Positions 6,442-9,659 of a stretch of 9,659 bases of DNA are shown in pieces (within the stretch, counting starts at the first letter, position 1; every line of letters starts with the position of its first letter). The notes under the pieces are model-generated. The model made no database searches. It had not been told where the DNA came from and saw only the letters and a list, made by a program, of their open reading frames with translations. Origin of the DNA: an uncultured Sutterella sp. (lineage in GTDB: Bacteria > Pseudomonadota > Gammaproteobacteria > Burkholderiales > Burkholderiaceae_F); the NCBI GenBank assembly GCA_900553105.1, contig USCE01000037.1, forward strand, positions 1-9,659. The letters run 5' to 3'. A program made the position numbers and the translations under genes.

Positions 6442-7116
6442 ATGTCTTTACAACATCAATTTATCGAATTTGCTTTAGATACTAAAGTCTTGCGTTTTGG
6501 TGAGTTTAAAACCAAGGCCGGTCGCCTGTCGCCTTACTTTTTTAACCTGGGTTTGTTCAACACCGGCGCAACGCTAGCTCGTTTAGGAGAGTTTTACGCA
6601 AAAACACTCCTTCAAGCCCGAGAACGCGGCATCATCGATTTTGATATGATTTTCGGCCCGGCCTACAAAGGTATTCCTCTGGCCGCTGCCGTTGCTGTGA
6701 AATTGGCCGAACTCGGCTGCGACATTCCCTACGCCTTTAACCGCAAAGAAGCTAAAGATCACGGCGAAGGTGGCACAATTGTAGGCGCTCCTTTAAAGGG
6801 CAAAGTGATCGTGATCGATGATGTCATTTCTGCCGGCACATCAGTGCGCGAGTCCGTTAAATTGATTGAAGCCGCCGGTGCCACTCCCTCTGGCGTTCTC
6901 ATCGCTTTAGACCGTATGGAAAAAGGCGGCAATGCCGAAGTGATGACCGAAGTCTCTGCCGTGCAAGACGTTCAAGACACGTTTAAGATGCCAGTGGTCA
7001 GTATTATTAACTTGAACGACTTATTGGCATTTATGGATGAGGATACTCCGATGGCCCAGCAAGCCCGTCCTTTCAAAGACGCCGTGATTGCCTATCGGAA
7101 TCGTTACGGCGCTTAA
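6442..7116 (+). CDS. pyrE: Orotate phosphoribosyltransferase
   Basis: PyrE joins orotate and PRPP to make orotidine 5'-monophosphate, the fifth step of pyrimidine synthesis. The product is 224 aa. Visible motifs are FKTKAGRLSPYFFN (22-35, with the substrate-binding Lys25), GPAYKGIPLA (72-81), the flexible catalytic loop FNRKEAKDHGEGG (99-111, with Arg101, Lys102, Lys105 and His107), and the PRPP loop VIVIDDVISAGTS (122-134, with the Asp126-Asp127 pair). The ATG at 6442 matches the family N terminus. The frame remains open upstream to 6340, but that runs into the xthA coding sequence on the other strand, so it is rejected. The ribosome binding site is weak (GTGGA, 6428-6432). The gene appears to be a single-gene transcript: it is divergent from xthA and ends 15 bases before a strong hairpin terminator. 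Confidence 0.97.
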   Translation: MSLQHQFIEFALDTKVLRFGEFKTKAGRLSPYFFNLGLFNTGATLARLGEFYAKTLLQARERGIIDFDMIFGPAYKGIPLAAAVAVKLAELGCDIPYAFNRKEAKDHGEGGTIVGAPLKGKVIVIDDVISAGTSVRESVKLIEAAGATPSGVLIALDRMEKGGNAEVMTEVSAVQDVQDTFKMPVVSIINLNDLLAFMDEDTPMAQQARPFKDAVIAYRNRYGA

Positions 7117-7131
7117 GGTATCTTACTTGCT

Positions 7132-7168
7132 AAAAAGGACTTCCTGATTGCTCCGGAAGTCCTTTTTT
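7132..7168. terminator. Bidirectional rho-independent terminator between pyrE and gatB
   Basis: Arms AAAAAGGACTTCC (7132-7144) and GGAAGTCCTTTTT (7155-7167) are perfectly complementary over 13 base pairs around a 10-base loop. A T run (7163-7168) ends the hairpin on the plus strand, and the A run 7132-7136 becomes a T run on the minus strand. It lies between the convergent stops of pyrE (7116) and gatB (7188), so it can end both transcripts. Confidence 0.93.
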
Positions 7169-7187
7169 GTGTCAACTAAAAAAGAGC

Positions 7188-8636
7188 TTAAACCGAAAGC
7201 TTTTGGCGCAATAACTGGTTGACTTGAGCAGGATTGGCCTTGCCTTTACTGGCTTTCATCACTTGGCCCACCAAACCGTTCAAAGCCTTTTCCTTACCGG
7301 CGCGGAACTCTTCCACATTCTTCGGATTGGTTGCGATCACTTCGTCAACAATCTTCTCAAGAGCACCCGTATCGGAGATTTGTTTCAATCCGAGCTCATC
7401 GATCAAATCATCGACTGACCTTTCACTTCCTTCCAAAATTGCCGTAAAGACTTTCTTGGCACCTTTATTGTTGATCGTATTGTCAAGAACTCGACCGATC
7501 AAAGCAGCCAATTTTTCGGGGGTCACCGGCAAAGCTTCAATCGTCCAATCGGATTGATTAAGAGCTGCTGAGACTTCTCCCATCACCCAATTGGCAGCAA
7601 TCTTTTTATCCTGCACGCGATCGGCGACGGCCAAATAATAGTCGGCCATGGGCTTTGAAGCCGTCAAGATCGTTGCATCATAGTCCGATAAACCGAATTC
7701 AGACATCAAACGCTCACGCATCTGCTCGGGCAACTCAGGCATTTCACCGCGAACGCGCTCAAGCCACTCAGAAGAAATTTCCAGCGGCAACAAGTCTGGA
7801 TCCGGGAAATAGCGATAATCCATCGAATCCTCTTTGGTGCGCATGACACGTGTTTCACCCTTATCAGGATCATACAAGCGGGTAGCCTGCACAACTTTAC
7901 CGCCGTCTTCAATCAATTCAATTTGACGACGTACTTCGTACTCAATGGCGTCTTGCAAAAAACGGAATGAGTTGAGATTTTTAATTTCACAACGTGTACC
8001 GAATTCTTTTTGACCCAGAGGACGCACACTCACATTAGCATCACAACGGAAATTGCCATTTTGCATATCCCCGTGACTGATGCCGAGCCAAACCACCAAG
8101 GCATGCAAAGCGCGAGCATATGCCACTGCTTCTTCGGCTGAACGTAGTTCTGGCTCAGTCACAATTTCCAATAAAGGTGTACCAGCACGATTTAAATCGA
8201 TGCCGCTTTTGCCCATTTCCAAGCCGTGAACACTTTTACCGGCATCTTCTTCCAAGTGAGCACGGGTTAAATTAATGGTCTTACGATAGGGTTCACCTTT
8301 TTTGGGCGTGACCATAAAAGAGACCTGACCGCCAATCACCACTGGCCACTCAAATTGACTGATTTGATAACCTTTAGGTAAATCAGGATAAAAATAATTT
8401 TTTCGGTCAAAGATCGAACGCTCTGCCACGGTAGCCCCAATCGCCAAACCGAATTTCATAGCTCGCTCCACCGCACCCTTATTGAGCACGGGTAGCGTAC
8501 CGGGCAACGCTAAATCTATCACGCAGGCATTCGTATTGGGTTCAGCACCGAAATCCGTCGAGGCAGCCGAAAAGATCTTCGTTGCGGTGGATAACTGAAC
8601 GTGAGTTTCCAAACCGATAACTACTTCCCATTGCAT
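7188..8636 (-). CDS. gatB: Aspartyl/glutamyl-tRNA(Asn/Gln) amidotransferase subunit B
   Basis: GatB is the tRNA-binding kinase/transamidation subunit of GatCAB, which converts Glu-tRNA(Gln) or Asp-tRNA(Asn) to the amidated form. The product is 482 aa, the usual length. It opens with the hallmark WEVVIGLETHVQL (3-15), followed by PNTNACVIDLALPGTLPVLN, DRKNYFYPDLPKGYQISQ and HLEEDAGKSVH in the cradle domain, and ends in a YqeY-like tail domain (NPKNVEEFRAGKEKALNGLVGQ and MKASKGKANPAQVNQLL). The start at 8636 is chosen because it matches the family N terminus and has AGAGGAA eight bases upstream. A longer frame to 8699 would overlap gatA by 41 bases and adds 21 unrelated residues. gatA ends 22 bases upstream, so the two are co-transcribed, and the pyrE-gatB hairpin ends the operon. 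The presence of GatCAB implies indirect synthesis of Gln-tRNA or Asn-tRNA; which one cannot be told from here. Confidence 0.97.
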   Translation of the reverse strand: MQWEVVIGLETHVQLSTATKIFSAASTDFGAEPNTNACVIDLALPGTLPVLNKGAVERAMKFGLAIGATVAERSIFDRKNYFYPDLPKGYQISQFEWPVVIGGQVSFMVTPKKGEPYRKTINLTRAHLEEDAGKSVHGLEMGKSGIDLNRAGTPLLEIVTEPELRSAEEAVAYARALHALVVWLGISHGDMQNGNFRCDANVSVRPLGQKEFGTRCEIKNLNSFRFLQDAIEYEVRRQIELIEDGGKVVQATRLYDPDKGETRVMRTKEDSMDYRYFPDPDLLPLEISSEWLERVRGEMPELPEQMRERLMSEFGLSDYDATILTASKPMADYYLAVADRVQDKKIAANWVMGEVSAALNQSDWTIEALPVTPEKLAALIGRVLDNTINNKGAKKVFTAILEGSERSVDDLIDELGLKQISDTGALEKIVDEVIATNPKNVEEFRAGKEKALNGLVGQVMKASKGKANPAQVNQLLRQKLSV

Positions 8637-8644
8637 AGTCTTTA

Positions 8645-8651
8645 TTCCTCT
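8645..8651 (-). promoter_or_regulatory. Ribosome binding site deciding the gatB start
   Basis: On the minus strand AGAGGAA (plus-strand TTCCTCT) lies eight bases before the ATG at 8636, inside the 22-base gatA-gatB gap. It is a good Shine-Dalgarno sequence and supports the short GatB over the longer frame beginning at 8699. Confidence 0.8.
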
Positions 8652-8658
8652 TAATTGC

Positions 8659-9605
8659 TTAGAAGCCGGTAGGGAAACGTTTGTGCCAATCCGTTTCACA
8701 TTGATAACGATGAGCTAAGCCCAATAATTTTGCTTCGGTAAAGCGTGCGCTGACCAGTTGAAAACCTAGCGGCAAACCGTTGGAATGAATTCCACACGGC
8801 AAGCCGATGCCGGGTAGTCCGGCCAATGAAATCGGCACAGTATATAAGTCACTCAAATAAGCCGATACCGGATCACTCTTTTCACCGAAACGATACGCCG
8901 GACCGGTGGCGGCCGGACTGATGATCGCGTCGACTTCATTACAGACGGCATTTAACTCATTAGCAATCAAGCGGCGAACGCGTTGTGCCTTGATATAGTA
9001 AGCGTCGTAATAGCCATGAGAGAGCACATAGGTGCCGATCATGATGCGACGTTGAGGTTCAGCACCGAGTGCCTCAGACCGTGAACGCTTGATCATGTCT
9101 TGAATGTCCGTGTATCGATCGGCACGATAGCCGTAACGCACACCGTCATAACGACTTAAGTTGGAACTGGCTTCAGCACAGGCTACAACGTAGTAAACGG
9201 GTACACCTAAATCCACGGTCGGCAATTCAATGTCGACAATTTTGGCTCCCATACGTTCGTACGTACGAATAACTTCTTCGATCGAAGTGGCTAATTCGTC
9301 ATCCAATCCCTTGGCAAACCAACTGCGCGGGACCCCGATCTTCATTCCCTTGACATCGATATTGAGATAACGAGCAAAATCTTCCTTCGGTAAATCCACA
9401 CAAGTGGAGTCTTTAGGATCGAATTCGATCATTTCATTCATGACAAGGGCACAGTCCTCAGCCGTGCGAGCCAAAATCCCCGGTGTATCCAAGCTTGAAG
9501 CAAAAGCAATGACACCCCAACGGCTCGGGCGACCGTAAGTGGGCTTCAAACCGGTGGTTCCGGTAAATACTGCCGGTTCGCGCACGGAACCGCCCGTATC
9601 CGTAC
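8659..9605 (-). CDS. gatA: Aspartyl/glutamyl-tRNA(Asn/Gln) amidotransferase subunit A, C-terminal part (5' truncated at contig end)
   Basis: GatA is the amidase subunit of GatCAB that releases ammonia from glutamine. The last 314 codons are present and the usual length is about 485, so roughly 170 N-terminal residues are missing, including the catalytic Lys and the cis-Ser of the amidase triad. The remaining start of the sequence, TDTGGSVREPAVF then TGLKPTYGR, is the amidase signature, and the nucleophile Ser is encoded at 9586-9588. Downstream GVIAFASSLDTPGILARTAED, YVLSHGYYDAYYIKAQRVRR and the C-terminal DPVSAYLSDLYTVPISLAGLPGIGLPCG are all typical of GatA. The GTG at 9585 is an internal codon, not a start. 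The frame continues to the adapter junction at 9605, and an in-frame stop (9613-9615) comes from the adapter itself. gatB follows after 22 bases; gatC is expected upstream, beyond the contig end, by analogy with related gatCAB operons. Confidence 0.95.
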
Positions 9606-9659
9606 CTGTCTCTTATACACATCTCCGAGACCACGAGACCGGAGCCTATCTCGTATGCC
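9606..9659 (+). other. Illumina Nextera adapter read-through (non-genomic contamination)
   Basis: The terminal 54 bases are library adapter. CTGTCTCTTATACACATCT (9606-9624) is the 19-base Tn5 mosaic end used in Nextera tagmentation. CCGAGACCACGAGAC (9625-9639) is the read-2 adapter with one mismatch (A at 9630, normally C). CGGAGCCT (9640-9647) is in the i7 index position and matches my memory of Nextera XT index N720. ATCTCGTATGCC (9648-9659) is the beginning of the P7 flow-cell sequence. The junction falls inside gatA, so the true genome sequence ends at 9605, with one-base ambiguity possible. This is not a transposon insertion. Confidence 0.98.

Noticed and set aside
6369..6443. N-terminal extension of exonuclease III (25 extra codons from an ATG at 6443)
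   Set aside because: It falls in the intergenic gap before pyrE and has no family resemblance. The ATG at 6368 begins the conserved MLRIVTFN sequence.
7234..7557. 107-codon plus-strand open frame opposite gatB
   Set aside because: It is a shadow of the gatB coding frame, with no homology, promoter or ribosome binding site that I can see.
8637..8699. Longer GatB starting at 8699
   Set aside because: It overlaps gatA by 41 bases and adds non-homologous residues. A good ribosome binding site precedes the ATG at 8636.
1..9605. A hidden novel system such as a defence island, retron, CRISPR array or biosynthetic cluster
   Set aside because: All coding space is taken by recognisable housekeeping genes plus two small families of unknown function. 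There are no direct-repeat arrays, inverted-repeat-bounded elements or unexplained gaps over 100 bases.
9606..9624. Tn5/IS50-type 19-base mosaic end suggesting a transposon inserted in gatA
   Set aside because: It is directly followed by Nextera read-2 adapter, an index and P7 sequence, so it is library adapter and not a mobile element.

Overview
This is an ordinary, densely packed housekeeping stretch from what looks like a betaproteobacterium. The evidence is a DUF1840 protein (a family I know mainly from Betaproteobacteria), a Burkholderia-type RsuA pseudouridine synthase, a TrkA-TrkH potassium system and GatCAB transamidase genes. Base composition is moderate by eye, lower than in typical high-GC Burkholderia, so a host-associated Burkholderiales lineage such as Sutterellaceae is possible. 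That last step is inference and is not resolved by the sequence.

Layout from left to right. The plus strand opens inside trkA (last ~312 codons), followed 12 bases later by complete trkH, which together encode the regulatory ring and the channel of a Trk K+ uptake system. A DUF1840 gene converges on trkH. It is divergent from a YecA/YgfB (UPF0149) gene across an 87-base gap holding a perfect TATAAT. The YecA gene converges on a minus-strand operon xthA-rsuA-ampG (DNA repair nuclease, 16S rRNA pseudouridine synthase, muropeptide permease) whose two internal spacers are each 4 bases. xthA is divergent from pyrE (orotate phosphoribosyltransferase) across 73 bases. pyrE ends at a strong bidirectional hairpin terminator that also serves the opposing gatA-gatB operon (glutamyl/aspartyl-tRNA amidotransferase subunits).

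The last 54 bases (9606-9659) are not genomic. They are Illumina Nextera read-through: the Tn5 mosaic end, the read-2 adapter, an 8-base index and the start of the P7 sequence. gatA is therefore cut by the contig end rather than by biology, and its apparent GTG start at 9585 is an artefact: the true reading frame runs on to the adapter junction.

I found no mobile element, CRISPR array, defence system, tRNA, rRNA or convincing riboswitch. No stretch over 300 bases lacks a gene. I do not see a novel system here. The observations worth a second look are the adapter contamination, a degenerate nucleotide-binding loop in the second half of TrkA, the shared TTAA stop overlaps at two convergent gene junctions, and the compact repair/rRNA/wall-recycling operon.
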